Below are positions 6,715-12,196 of a DNA stretch of 12,196 nucleotides, piece by piece. The notes under the pieces were generated by a model. It had not been told where the DNA came from. It did not search any database and saw only the letters and a list, made by a program, of their open reading frames with translations. Location of the stretch: positions 1 to 12,196 of the forward strand of contig DASWFO010000275.1 in the NCBI GenBank assembly GCA_036394195.1, given 5' to 3'. The stretch is from DATJPD01 sp036394195 (GTDB taxonomy: Bacteria; Pseudomonadota; Alphaproteobacteria; CACIAM-22H2). Position numbers and translations under genes: made by a program. Each line of letters starts with the position of its first letter. Within the stretch, counting starts at the first letter, position 1.

Positions 6715-7887
6715 ATGACCACAGCTGCCAAGCCGGCCACACGGCCGCATTTTCCCCATTTCTCTTCGGGCCCCTGCGCCAAGCGTCCTGGTTGGACGCT
6801 CGCGGCACTCTCCGATGCCTGCGTCGGCCGGTCGCACCGCTCCAAAAGTGGCAAGGCCAAGCTCGCCGAGGTGATCGACCGCACCCGCGCCATCCTCGGC
6901 GTGCCGAAGGATTACCGCATCGGCATCGTGCCGGCCTCGGATACCGGTGCCGTCGAAATGGCCTTGTGGTCGCTGCTCGGTGCCCGCGGCGTCGACATGC
7001 TGACCTGGGAGAGCTTCGGAGCCGGCTGGGTGACCGATGTCGCCAAGCAGCTCAAGCTCAAGGACGTCCGCATCCTTGAAGCCGGCTACGGCACGCTTCC
7101 CGACCTCAAGCAGGTCGATCCGGACCACGACGTGGTGTTCACGTGGAACGGCACGACGTCGGGTGCCCGCGTCCCGAACGGCGCCTGGATCAAGGACAAG
7201 CGCGCCGGGCTCACGATCTGCGACGCGACGTCGGCCATCTTCGCCATGGATCTTCCATGGACCAAGCTCGATGTCGTCACCTACTCCTGGCAGAAGGTCC
7301 TGGGCGGTGAGGGGCAGCACGGGATGCTGATCCTCAGCCCGCGCGCCGTCGAGCGCCTGCAAAGCTACACGCCGCCGTGGCCGCTGCCGAAGATCTTCCG
7401 CATGACCCAGGGCGGAAAGCTGATCGAGGGCATCTTCAAGGGCGACACGATCAACACGCCGTCGATGCTGTGCGTCGAGGATGCGATCGACGGCCTCAAA
7501 TGGGCCGAGCGCATCGGCGGCCTCAAGGCGCTGATCGCCCGCTCGGAAGCCAATCTCGCGGCGATCGAAGCATGGGTGGCGAAGGCCGGCTGGGCCGGAT
7601 TCCTCGCCGAGGACAAGGCGATCCGCTCCTGCACATCGGTGTGCCTCAAGATCGTCGATCCGGCGGTGACGAAGCTCGCCGCCGAAGATCAGGCTGCGGT
7701 GCCGAAAAAACTGGTCGGCATGCTGGAGGCGGAGAAGGTCGCTTACGACATCGACGCCTATCGCGACGCGCCACCCGGCTTGCGGATCTGGGCCGGCGCC
7801 ACCGTCGAACAGCGCGACCTGGAGGCGCTGTTCCCGTGGCTCGACTGGGCCTACGCCCAAGTGCGGCCGAAGGCCGCCGCGGCCTGA
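6715..7887 (+). CDS. serC: Phosphoserine aminotransferase
   Basis: Converts 3-phosphohydroxypyruvate and glutamate to 3-phosphoserine and 2-oxoglutarate, step 2 of serine synthesis; PLP-dependent and cytoplasmic. At 390 residues it belongs to the Methanosarcina-type SerC branch used by most alphaproteobacteria, not the E. coli type. Visible family segments are FSSGPCAKRPGW (16-27), GRSHRSKSGKAKL (38-50), the PLP-site region VPASDTGAVEMALW (72-85), TWNGTTSGARVPNG (143-156), CDATSAIFAM (169-178) and SWQKVLGGEGQHG (191-203), in which Lys194 should be the PLP Schiff-base lysine. ATG 6715 follows AAGGA by 8 bases and matches the conserved N-terminus; an in-frame ATG at 6592 would run through the leader and is rejected. 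serA follows 88 bases downstream on the same strand, so co-transcription is expected. The leader hairpins suggest translational control. Confidence 0.95.
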   Translation: MTTAAKPATRPHFPHFSSGPCAKRPGWTLAALSDACVGRSHRSKSGKAKLAEVIDRTRAILGVPKDYRIGIVPASDTGAVEMALWSLLGARGVDMLTWESFGAGWVTDVAKQLKLKDVRILEAGYGTLPDLKQVDPDHDVVFTWNGTTSGARVPNGAWIKDKRAGLTICDATSAIFAMDLPWTKLDVVTYSWQKVLGGEGQHGMLILSPRAVERLQSYTPPWPLPKIFRMTQGGKLIEGIFKGDTINTPSMLCVEDAIDGLKWAERIGGLKALIARSEANLAAIEAWVAKAGWAGFLAEDKAIRSCTSVCLKIVDPAVTKLAAEDQAAVPKKLVGMLEAEKVAYDIDAYRDAPPGLRIWAGATVEQRDLEALFPWLDWAYAQVRPKAAAA

Positions 7888-7891
7888 ACGG

Positions 7892-7948
7892 AGCCGTCAG
7901 CACTCAGCACTCAGCAATCAGCCGGACTTGCTGACGGCTGATTGCTGA
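7892..7948 (+). repeat. serC-serA intergenic element with two mutually exclusive perfect hairpins
   Basis: Hairpin A: AGCCGTCAGCA (7892-7902) pairs perfectly with TGCTGACGGCT (7929-7939). Hairpin B: TCAGCAATCAGCCG (7911-7924) pairs perfectly with CGGCTGATTGCTGA (7935-7948) around a 10-base loop. The 3' arms share 7935-7939, so only one can form. The left part is a 7-base tandem: CAGCACT twice (7898-7911), CAGCAAT once, then CAGC. The serA Shine-Dalgarno AAGGA (7965-7969) is 16 bases past hairpin B and stays free. It may be a processing or attenuation site that tunes serA against serC, or a dispersed intergenic repeat. Confidence 0.6.
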
Positions 7949-7975
7949 AAGCTTCTTCGCTCGAAAGGAATCGCC

Positions 7976-9553
7976 ATGCCCAAGGTCCTCATTGCCGACA
8001 GCCTCAGCCCGCGTGCCGTCGCCATCTTCAAGGAACGCGGCGTCGATTGCGACGTGAAGACCGGCCTGAAGCCGGACGAGCTCAAGGCGATCATCGGCAA
8101 CTACGACGGTCTCGCCGTCCGCTCGGCCACCAAGGTGACCGCCGACGTGCTGAAGGAGGCGCGCCAGCTCAAGGTGGTGGGGCGGGCGGGCATCGGCGTC
8201 GACAACATCGACGTCCCGGCGGCGACCGCGCGCGGCATCGTGGTGATGAACACGCCGTTCGGCAACTCGATCACCACCGCCGAGCACGCGGTCGCGATGA
8301 TGTTTGCACTGGCCCGGCAGGTTCCGGCGGCCGACCGGTCGACCCAGGCGGGCAAATGGGAGAAGTCGCGATTCATGGGTGTCGAGCTCACCGGCAAGAC
8401 GCTTGGAATCATCGGCTGCGGCAATATCGGCACCATCGTCGCCGACCGCGCCCTCGGTCTGAAGATGAAGGTTGTCGCTTACGACCCGTATCTGTCGCTC
8501 GAGCGCGCGCAGAGCCTGGGCGTGGAGAAGGTGGAGCTCGACCAGCTGCTGGCGCGGGCGGATTTCATCTCGCTGCACACGCCGCTGACCGACGCGACGC
8601 GCAACATCATCGATGCCAAGGCGCTGGCGAAGACCAAGAAGGGCGTGCGGATCGTCAACTGCGCTCGCGGCGGCCTGGTGGTCGAGGAAGACTTGAGGGC
8701 GGCGCTGGAGTCCGGCCATGTCGCGGGGGCCGGCTTCGACGTGTTCGTGACCGAGCCGGCGAAGACCAGCCCCCTGTTCGGGCGCGACGACGTGATCTGC
8801 ACCCCGCATCTCGGCGCGTCGACGACCGAGGCCCAGGAGAACGTGGCGCTGCAGGTCGCCGAGCAGATCTCGGATTTTCTGTTGAGCGGCGCCATCGTGA
8901 ATGCCGTCAACATGCCGTCAGTCAGCGGCGAGGACGCGCCGAAGCTCAGGCCATACATGACGCTGGCGCAAAATCTCGGCAGCTTCATCGGTCAGCTCGC
9001 CAACCAGACCATCAACTCGGTGCGCATCGAGTACGACGGCCAGGTGGCGCTCCTGAACACCAAGCCGCTCACCGCTTGCGTGCTGATGGGCCTCTTGGCG
9101 CCGCAGCTCGAGACGGTCAACATGGTGAATGCGCCAATTCAGGCCAAGGAGCGCAACATCAACGTGCTCGAGGCGCGCACCGAGAACGCGGGCAACTACA
9201 AGACCCTGATCCGGGTCACCGTGACCGAGGGCAGCCGCACACGGACCATCGCCGGCTCGCTGTTCGGCAACGACAACCCGCGCATCGTCGAGATCGACGA
9301 GATCCGCATCGAGGCCGAGTTCTTCCGCGACGTGCTCTACATCCGCAACCAGGACAAGCCCGGGTTCGTCGGCAATCTCGGGCGTACGCTCGGCGATTCG
9401 GGCATCAACATCGCGACCTTCCACATGGGCCGCATCGCCGTCGGCGGCGACGCGATCTGCCTGGTGCTGGTCGACCAGCCGCTGACCGAGGCGGTGCTGG
9501 CCAAGGTGCGCGCCATCCCGCACGTGGTCAACGCACGCGCGCTGACGTTCTGA
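7976..9553 (+). CDS. serA: D-3-phosphoglycerate dehydrogenase (long, ACT-domain form)
   Basis: Oxidises 3-phosphoglycerate to 3-phosphohydroxypyruvate with NAD, the first step of serine synthesis. The 525 residues match the long form: split catalytic domain (1-100 and about 285-315), NAD-binding domain with GIIGCGNIG (144-152), intervening domain (about 320-445) and C-terminal ACT domain (453-525, RNQDKPGFVGNLGRTLGDSG). Catalytic residues are Arg231 (NCARGGLV), Glu260 (FVTEP) and His278 (CTPHLGAST). The ACT domain is where serine feedback acts in some family members; sensitivity here is unproven. AAGGA (7965-7969) sits 6 bases before the ATG. Its substrate-product partner serC is directly upstream. 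Confidence 0.97.
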   Translation: MPKVLIADSLSPRAVAIFKERGVDCDVKTGLKPDELKAIIGNYDGLAVRSATKVTADVLKEARQLKVVGRAGIGVDNIDVPAATARGIVVMNTPFGNSITTAEHAVAMMFALARQVPAADRSTQAGKWEKSRFMGVELTGKTLGIIGCGNIGTIVADRALGLKMKVVAYDPYLSLERAQSLGVEKVELDQLLARADFISLHTPLTDATRNIIDAKALAKTKKGVRIVNCARGGLVVEEDLRAALESGHVAGAGFDVFVTEPAKTSPLFGRDDVICTPHLGASTTEAQENVALQVAEQISDFLLSGAIVNAVNMPSVSGEDAPKLRPYMTLAQNLGSFIGQLANQTINSVRIEYDGQVALLNTKPLTACVLMGLLAPQLETVNMVNAPIQAKERNINVLEARTENAGNYKTLIRVTVTEGSRTRTIAGSLFGNDNPRIVEIDEIRIEAEFFRDVLYIRNQDKPGFVGNLGRTLGDSGINIATFHMGRIAVGGDAICLVLVDQPLTEAVLAKVRAIPHVVNARALTF

Positions 9554-9579
9554 CGCGGTTTAACGCCCCCAGTCATTAT

Positions 9580-9650
9580 CGTCATCGCGAGCGAAGCGAA
9601 GCGATCCAGATTCGCTGGATTGCGTCGTCGCTGCGCTCCTCGCAATGACG
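9580..9650. repeat. 71-bp palindromic intergenic repeat, Bradyrhizobium/Rhizobiales type
   Basis: The left arm (9580-9609) opens CGTCATCGCGAG and ends ATCCAG; the right arm (9615-9650) starts CTGGAT and ends CTCGCAATGACG. The outer 12 bases pair at 11 positions and the inner 6 perfectly, around the 5-base loop ATTCG; the middle has small bulges because the right arm is 6 bases longer. From memory, such CGTCATTGCGAG...ATCCAG elements occur in many copies between genes of Bradyrhizobium and relatives. It begins 27 bases after the serA stop and could act as the end of the serA transcript. Confidence 0.8.
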
Positions 9651-9674
9651 TATAATCGGACCGCTCAGGAGGAT
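9651..9674 (+). promoter_or_regulatory. -10 box and strong ribosome site of the HigA-like gene
   Basis: TATAAT (9651-9656) is a perfect -10 hexamer beginning at the first base after the palindromic repeat. The transcript would start near 9663. AGGAGG (9667-9672) lies 8 bases before the GTG at 9681, which decides that start. No good -35 box is visible; at 17-base spacing it would lie inside the repeat (about 9628-9633) and matches poorly. Confidence 0.6.
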
Positions 9675-9680
9675 CGCCTC

Positions 9681-9977
9681 GTGACTAAGAACGGCATGCC
9701 ACCGGTCCATCCCGGAGAGTTCCTTGCCGAACTTCTCGAGGAACTCGCGCTTTCGCAAAGTGAGTTTGCGCGCGCAATCGACGTTTCGCCGATGCGTATT
9801 TCCCATGTGATCAAGGGTACGCGGCCCGTCACGGCCGAACTCGCTCTGTTGTTTGGCCGGGCGTTTGATCAGTCGCCCGAATACTGGCTAAACCTGCAGG
9901 CGGCGCATGATTTGAGATTGGCTGAAACGGCAATCGCGAAGCAGCTCAAGAAGGTCGAAACCCTCGTCGATAGCTGA
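9681..9977 (+). CDS. HigA/VapI-like antitoxin-type HTH protein, no toxin partner seen
   Basis: A 98-residue XRE-fold protein of the HigA family. It has the diagnostic start PPVHPGEFLAELLEEL (7-22), helix-turn-helix LSQSEFARAIDVSPMRISHVIKG (24-46), and the HigA-typical tail FGRAFDQSPEYWLNLQAAHDL (58-78). HigA proteins neutralise the HigB mRNA interferase and repress their own promoter. The GTG start is chosen because a consensus AGGAGG lies 8 bases away; an in-frame ATG at 9645 lies inside the palindromic repeat, before the -10 box. higB normally lies directly upstream, but only the repeat and serA are there, and a TetR gene is downstream on the other strand. It is therefore an orphan antitoxin or a stand-alone regulator. 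Its stop abuts the tetR stop with no gap. Confidence 0.85.
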   Translation: MTKNGMPPVHPGEFLAELLEELALSQSEFARAIDVSPMRISHVIKGTRPVTAELALLFGRAFDQSPEYWLNLQAAHDLRLAETAIAKQLKKVETLVDS

Positions 9978-10586
9978 TCAGCCGACCTGCGCTGCGATGA
10001 GTGCGTCGGCGGCCTCGGCGAGGTGGAGGGCGGGGCCCGACGGGCCCATGATCTGGCCGCTGGCATAGGCGCCTTCCATCAGCAGGAACAGCTGGTCGCC
10101 CAGCCGCTCGGGCTCGCGCGCCCCTGCTTCCGCCGCCAGCCCGCGCAGGCGGTCGCGGAGCTGGGCCTTGTTGGCGGCGGCAACGGCGCGGCCCGGATGG
10201 CCCCGCTCCGGAAACTCGGTCGCGGCGTTGGTGAACGGACAGCCGCGATAATTCGGACGCGTGCTGCGGCCGGCCACCGACTTGAACAGGGCGATGATCT
10301 GCTGCCGCGGTTGCCCCGGATGGCGCGCGACCACCTCGTCCCACCACTGCCAATACGTCTCGTTGCGGGACTTGAGATACGCTTCGACCAGGGCGTCCTT
10401 GGACGGAAAATTCCGGTACAGGCTCATCTTGGTGGCACCGGCGGCGGCGACGATCGCCTCGACGCCGACCGCGCGGATGCCCTGGCGGTAGAACAGATCC
10501 ATGGCGACGTTGAAAATGCGCTCGCGCGCCGGCTTGTCGGCGGGTGCGGCGAGGTCGGATGGAACGGTGGCGGACCGGGCGGACAT
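9978..10586 (-). CDS. TetR/AcrR family transcriptional repressor
   Basis: A 202-residue TetR-type regulator, likely a ligand-released repressor of the divergent MFS gene. The N-terminal DNA-binding domain reads ARERIFNVAMDLFYRQG (20-36), then GVEAIVAAAGATKMSLYRNFPSKDAL (41-66), the TetR helix-turn-helix. The ligand-binding part has NYRGCPFTNAATEFP (112-126), conserved in one TetR subgroup; Cys116 might be reactive, but that is speculative. ATG 10586 is chosen because GGAG lies 9 bases upstream and the promoter predicts a transcript start near 10605. Earlier in-frame starts fail: TTG 10640 is inside the -35 box, ATG 10613 is inside the -10 box, and ATG 10595 has no usable spacing. It converges with the HigA-like gene stop to stop. 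Confidence 0.92.
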   Translation of the reverse strand: MSARSATVPSDLAAPADKPARERIFNVAMDLFYRQGIRAVGVEAIVAAAGATKMSLYRNFPSKDALVEAYLKSRNETYWQWWDEVVARHPGQPRQQIIALFKSVAGRSTRPNYRGCPFTNAATEFPERGHPGRAVAAANKAQLRDRLRGLAAEAGAREPERLGDQLFLLMEGAYASGQIMGPSGPALHLAEAADALIAAQVG

Positions 10587-10611
10587 GGGCCTCATCTCCA
10601 AAGTGCTTGAC

Positions 10612-10640
10612 ATGTTACCGACCGCTCCGTAGCGTGTCAA
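10612..10640 (-). promoter_or_regulatory. Promoter of the tetR gene
   Basis: On the minus strand, TTGACA (10640-10635) is a perfect -35 box. After exactly 17 bases comes TAACAT (10617-10612), a 4/6 match to the -10 consensus. The transcript would start near 10605, giving a leader of about 20 bases before ATG 10586. The -10 box is inside the left operator arm. Confidence 0.7.
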
Positions 10641-10668
10641 TCACAAGAGACGTACCGGTCAGTAACAT
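10612..10668. promoter_or_regulatory. Pair of inverted operator-like sites between tetR and the MFS gene
   Basis: ATGTTACCGACCG (10612-10624) and CGGTCAGTAACAT (10656-10668) are inverted copies matching at 12 of 13 positions. Aligned in the same orientation the similarity continues inward, so each site is about 17 bases of the form GTTACYGACCGSTMCGT. The left site covers the tetR -10 box; the right one ends 5 bases before the likely MFS -10 box. This placement fits TetR repressing both its own gene and the transporter. Binding is inferred. Confidence 0.6.
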
Positions 10669-10673
10669 TCCAA

Positions 10674-10693
10674 TTTAATCAGCCTCCTAGGGG
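10674..10693 (+). promoter_or_regulatory. -10 box and ribosome site of the MFS gene
   Basis: TTTAAT (10674-10679) matches TATAAT at 5 of 6 positions and predicts a transcript start near 10686. AGGGG (10689-10693) lies 6 bases before the ATG. The expected -35 position (about 10651-10656) has no good match and touches the right operator site, as in activator-free repressible promoters. Confidence 0.5.
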
Positions 10694-10699
10694 TTTCTA

Positions 10700-11998
10700 A
10701 TGCAGCTCGTCGCGCGTTGGATTGCGCCGCGGTTCCACTATGGCTGGGTCGTGGTCGGCTTGACCTTTCTCACGCTGCTGGCGGCAGCCGGCGTGCGGGC
10801 CACGCCGAGCGTCCTGATCATTCCGCTCGAGCAGACCTTCGGCTGGGACCGCGCGACCATCTCGATGGCGCTGTCGGCGAGCCTGTTCCTGTTCGGCTTC
10901 ATGGGGCCGTTCGCCGGGGCATCGATGCAAAGCCTGGGCGTGCGCCCGACGGTGCTGACCGCCTTGACCCTGATCGTGATCGCGGTCTTCGCCAGCACGT
11001 TCATGACGGCGCCCTGGCAATTCGTCGTCACCTGGGGTCTTCTCGTCGGCATCGGCACCGGCTGCATGGCGCAGGTGCTGAGCGCCACTGTCGCCAACCG
11101 CTGGTTCGTCCAGCGGCGCGGCGTGGTGATCGGCTTGCTGTCGGCGAGCACGGCCACCGGGCAGCTCGTGTTCCTGCCGATGCTGGCATCGGTCGCGGAA
11201 TCGATCGGCTGGCGCGCCGTCATCTACATTGTGGGTGCGGCGGCGGCGCTGGTGATTCCACTCATTTATTGGTTCATGCCGGAGCGGCCGTACGACCTCA
11301 GATTGCCCCTCTATGGCGGTGTCGCGGCGGAGGCCCCGCCGACCCGGATCAGCCACAATCCGATCGTGGTCGCCTTCCAGGCCCTCGGTCGCGGCGCCAA
11401 GCACCGCGACTTCTGGCTGCTGTTCGGCGGCTTCTACGTCTGCGGTCTGTCGACCAACGGCCTGATCGGCACGCATCTGATCGCGGCCTGTTTCGACCAG
11501 GGCATCCCCGAGGTGAACGCCGCCGGGCTGCTCGCGATGATGGGCGTCTTCGACCTCATCGGCACGACGTTGTCGGGCTGGCTGTCGGACCGCTGGAGCA
11601 ACCGCTGGCTGCTGTTCTGGTATTACGGCCTGCGCGGCCTGTCGCTGATCTATCTGCCGTTCACGGGCTACACGTTCTACGGGCTGTCGCTGTTCGCCGT
11701 GTTCTATGGCCTCGACTGGCTGGCGACCGTGCCGCCGACCGTGCGGCTGACCAACGACATCTTCGGCAAGCAGGACGCGCCGATCCTGTTCGGCTGGATC
11801 TTCACCGGCCATCAGATCGGCGCCGCCACGGCCGCGTTCGGCGCCGGGTTCCTGCGCACCTCGCTCAACACCTATCTCGAGGCCTTCGTCATCGCCGGTC
11901 TCGCGTGTGGCGGCGCGGCTCTGATGTCGCTGGCGATCGGCCGCCGACCCAAGGCCGGGGTGCCGGCGGGTGCCGCCGCAGGCGCCGCCGCTCGCTAG
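10700..11998 (+). CDS. MFS transporter (monocarboxylate / oxalate-formate-antiporter-like)
   Basis: A 432-residue, roughly 12-helix inner-membrane transporter of the major facilitator superfamily. The opening FHYGWVVVGLTFLTLLAAAG (12-31) and the segment PSVLIIPLEQTFGWDRATIS (36-55) resemble the monocarboxylate/OFA-type branch. Helices are evident at about 14-32, 54-75, 85-103, 108-130, 141-162 and 174-192. A cytoplasmic loop (193-237) is followed by the second six. Motif A is degenerate in the first half (MQSLGVRPTV, 76-85) but clear in the second (GWLSDRWSNRW, 293-303). The C-terminal tail is Ala/Gly-rich and probably disordered. It is divergent from tetR, which probably represses it in response to a substrate or drug. 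Import of an organic acid or efflux are both possible. Confidence 0.9.
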   Translation: MQLVARWIAPRFHYGWVVVGLTFLTLLAAAGVRATPSVLIIPLEQTFGWDRATISMALSASLFLFGFMGPFAGASMQSLGVRPTVLTALTLIVIAVFASTFMTAPWQFVVTWGLLVGIGTGCMAQVLSATVANRWFVQRRGVVIGLLSASTATGQLVFLPMLASVAESIGWRAVIYIVGAAAALVIPLIYWFMPERPYDLRLPLYGGVAAEAPPTRISHNPIVVAFQALGRGAKHRDFWLLFGGFYVCGLSTNGLIGTHLIAACFDQGIPEVNAAGLLAMMGVFDLIGTTLSGWLSDRWSNRWLLFWYYGLRGLSLIYLPFTGYTFYGLSLFAVFYGLDWLATVPPTVRLTNDIFGKQDAPILFGWIFTGHQIGAATAAFGAGFLRTSLNTYLEAFVIAGLACGGAALMSLAIGRRPKAGVPAGAAAGAAAR

Positions 11999-12030
11999 GT
12001 CCGCGCCCGTTTAGGAGCGGGCGGGCCTAG
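11995..12030 (+). terminator. Long hairpin spanning the MFS stop codon (probable transcript end)
   Basis: CTAGG (11995-11999) pairs with CCTAG (12026-12030), CC (12001-12002) with GG (12024-12025), and CGCCCG (12004-12009) with CGGGCG (12018-12023), around loop TTTAGGAG. That is 13 pairs with two single-base bulges. It contains the MFS stop codon TAG. No T run follows, so termination may need Rho, or the hairpin may only protect the 3' end. Confidence 0.5.
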
Positions 12031-12056
12031 GAATATAGGCGAGGGCGATCCCCGCC

Positions 12057-12108
12057 GCGCGCCAATTAAGCTTTGCCGAAGCCCGGCAAACCGGCTAATC
12101 AGGCGCGC
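12057..12108. repeat. 52-base nested stem-loop upstream of hisZ
   Basis: The outer stem GCGCGCC (12057-12063) pairs with GGCGCGC (12102-12108). Inside are TTA/TAA (12066-12068 with 12096-12098) and GC/GC (12070-12071 with 12094-12095). The inner hairpin is TTTGCCG (12072-12078) with CGGCAAA (12084-12090) and loop AAGCC. About 19 pairs form in total. It ends 34 bases before the hisZ start. It could be a bidirectional boundary structure or an intergenic repeat; a TAGAAT -10-like box (12119-12124) lies after it, so it may not be transcribed with hisZ. Confidence 0.5.
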
Positions 12109-12142
12109 CCGTTCCCTTTAGAATCGTGTCGATGGGGAATCG

Positions 12143-12196
12143 ATGACCGAGCTTGCCCGGCGCGCGCTGCTGCCGGCCGGCCTGCGCGACGTTCTG
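12143..12196 (+). CDS. hisZ: ATP phosphoribosyltransferase regulatory subunit, N-terminal fragment
   Basis: Only 18 residues are in the window. They read MTELARRALLPAGLRDVL, matching the usual N-terminus of HisZ, where the (L)LPxGLRDxLPP motif comes first. HisZ is a class II aminoacyl-tRNA-synthetase-like protein that pairs with the short HisG to catalyse the first step of histidine synthesis. ATG 12143 follows GGGGAA (12133-12138) by 4 bases, and TAGAAT (12119-12124) is a candidate -10 box (5/6). The gene is cut by the window end. A histidyl-tRNA synthetase relative is the alternative; the short length seen limits certainty. Confidence 0.7.
   Translation, partial: MTELARRALLPAGLRDVL

Noticed and set aside
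7942..9648. A 568-codon open frame overlapping all of serA in another plus-strand frame
   Set aside because: The product is rich in Arg/Gly/Ala with no recognisable domain, as expected for an off-frame shadow in GC-rich DNA; serA's true frame carries every catalytic motif.
9645..9680. ATG 9645 as the start of the HigA-like gene
   Set aside because: It lies inside the palindromic repeat and before the TATAAT box; GTG 9681 has AGGAGG at ideal spacing and homology starts just after it.
10587..10640. Longer tetR start sites (TTG 10640, ATG 10613, ATG 10595)
   Set aside because: The first two lie within the -35 and -10 boxes and the third has GGAG directly touching the ATG; ATG 10586 has workable spacing.
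12132..12146. A four-codon mini-ORF (ATGGGGAATCGATGA) whose stop overlaps the hisZ start
   Set aside because: It could couple translation, but it is so short that chance explains it and its ATG overlaps the likely hisZ ribosome site.
1..12196. CRISPR arrays, tRNA/rRNA genes, insertion sequences, phage or conjugation genes
   Set aside because: No regularly spaced direct repeats, tRNA cloverleaf, transposase motif or mobility gene was recognised by eye on either strand.

Overview
The window is a GC-rich chromosomal segment from an alphaproteobacterium. Codons favour G/C in the third position. The genes include a Methanosarcina-type serC next to a long ACT-domain serA, a perfect FNR/FixK-type box, and a palindromic intergenic repeat of the kind common in Bradyrhizobium and related genera. 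A hisZ start lies downstream of serA, an order I associate with Rhodospirillales. A Bradyrhizobiaceae or Reyranella/Rhodospirillales-like host is plausible, but no genus can be fixed from this sequence alone. No transposase, tRNA, rRNA, CRISPR array or phage gene is visible.

Left part (1-3567): a GNAT acetyltransferase, probably cut by the window edge, is followed 2 bases later by a PhzF-family isomerase. A 147-base gap then carries a 16-bp perfect palindrome containing an FNR/FixK box, placed 36 bases before a 90-residue XRE regulator. After a 248-base gap comes a tartrate/D-malate dehydrogenase that overlaps a MaoC-type hydratase by 11 bases.

Centre (3568-6530): one large membrane-bound hybrid histidine kinase. 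Its order is MHYT sensor, HisKA, HATPase, degenerate receiver, intact receiver, HPt. No partner response regulator is encoded nearby.

Right part (6531-12196): serC and serA supply steps 2 and 1 of phosphorylated serine synthesis. serC has a short structured leader whose last hairpin holds the Shine-Dalgarno sequence. The serC-serA gap holds two mutually exclusive hairpins. After serA comes a palindromic repeat whose edge abuts a perfect TATAAT, then an orphan HigA-like antitoxin gene. It meets stop-to-stop a TetR repressor gene, which is divergent from an MFS transporter. Two matching inverted operator-like sites lie in the shared TetR/MFS promoter region. The last 54 bases are the start of hisZ. 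The HigA/TetR/MFS block therefore looks like an insertion into an ancestral serC-serA-hisZ order.

I do not see a clearly new multi-gene system. The most interesting signals are regulatory: the FNR box with an apparently leaderless regulator gene, the serC leader, the serC-serA alternative hairpins, the repeat-edge promoter of the orphan antitoxin, and the TetR operator pair.
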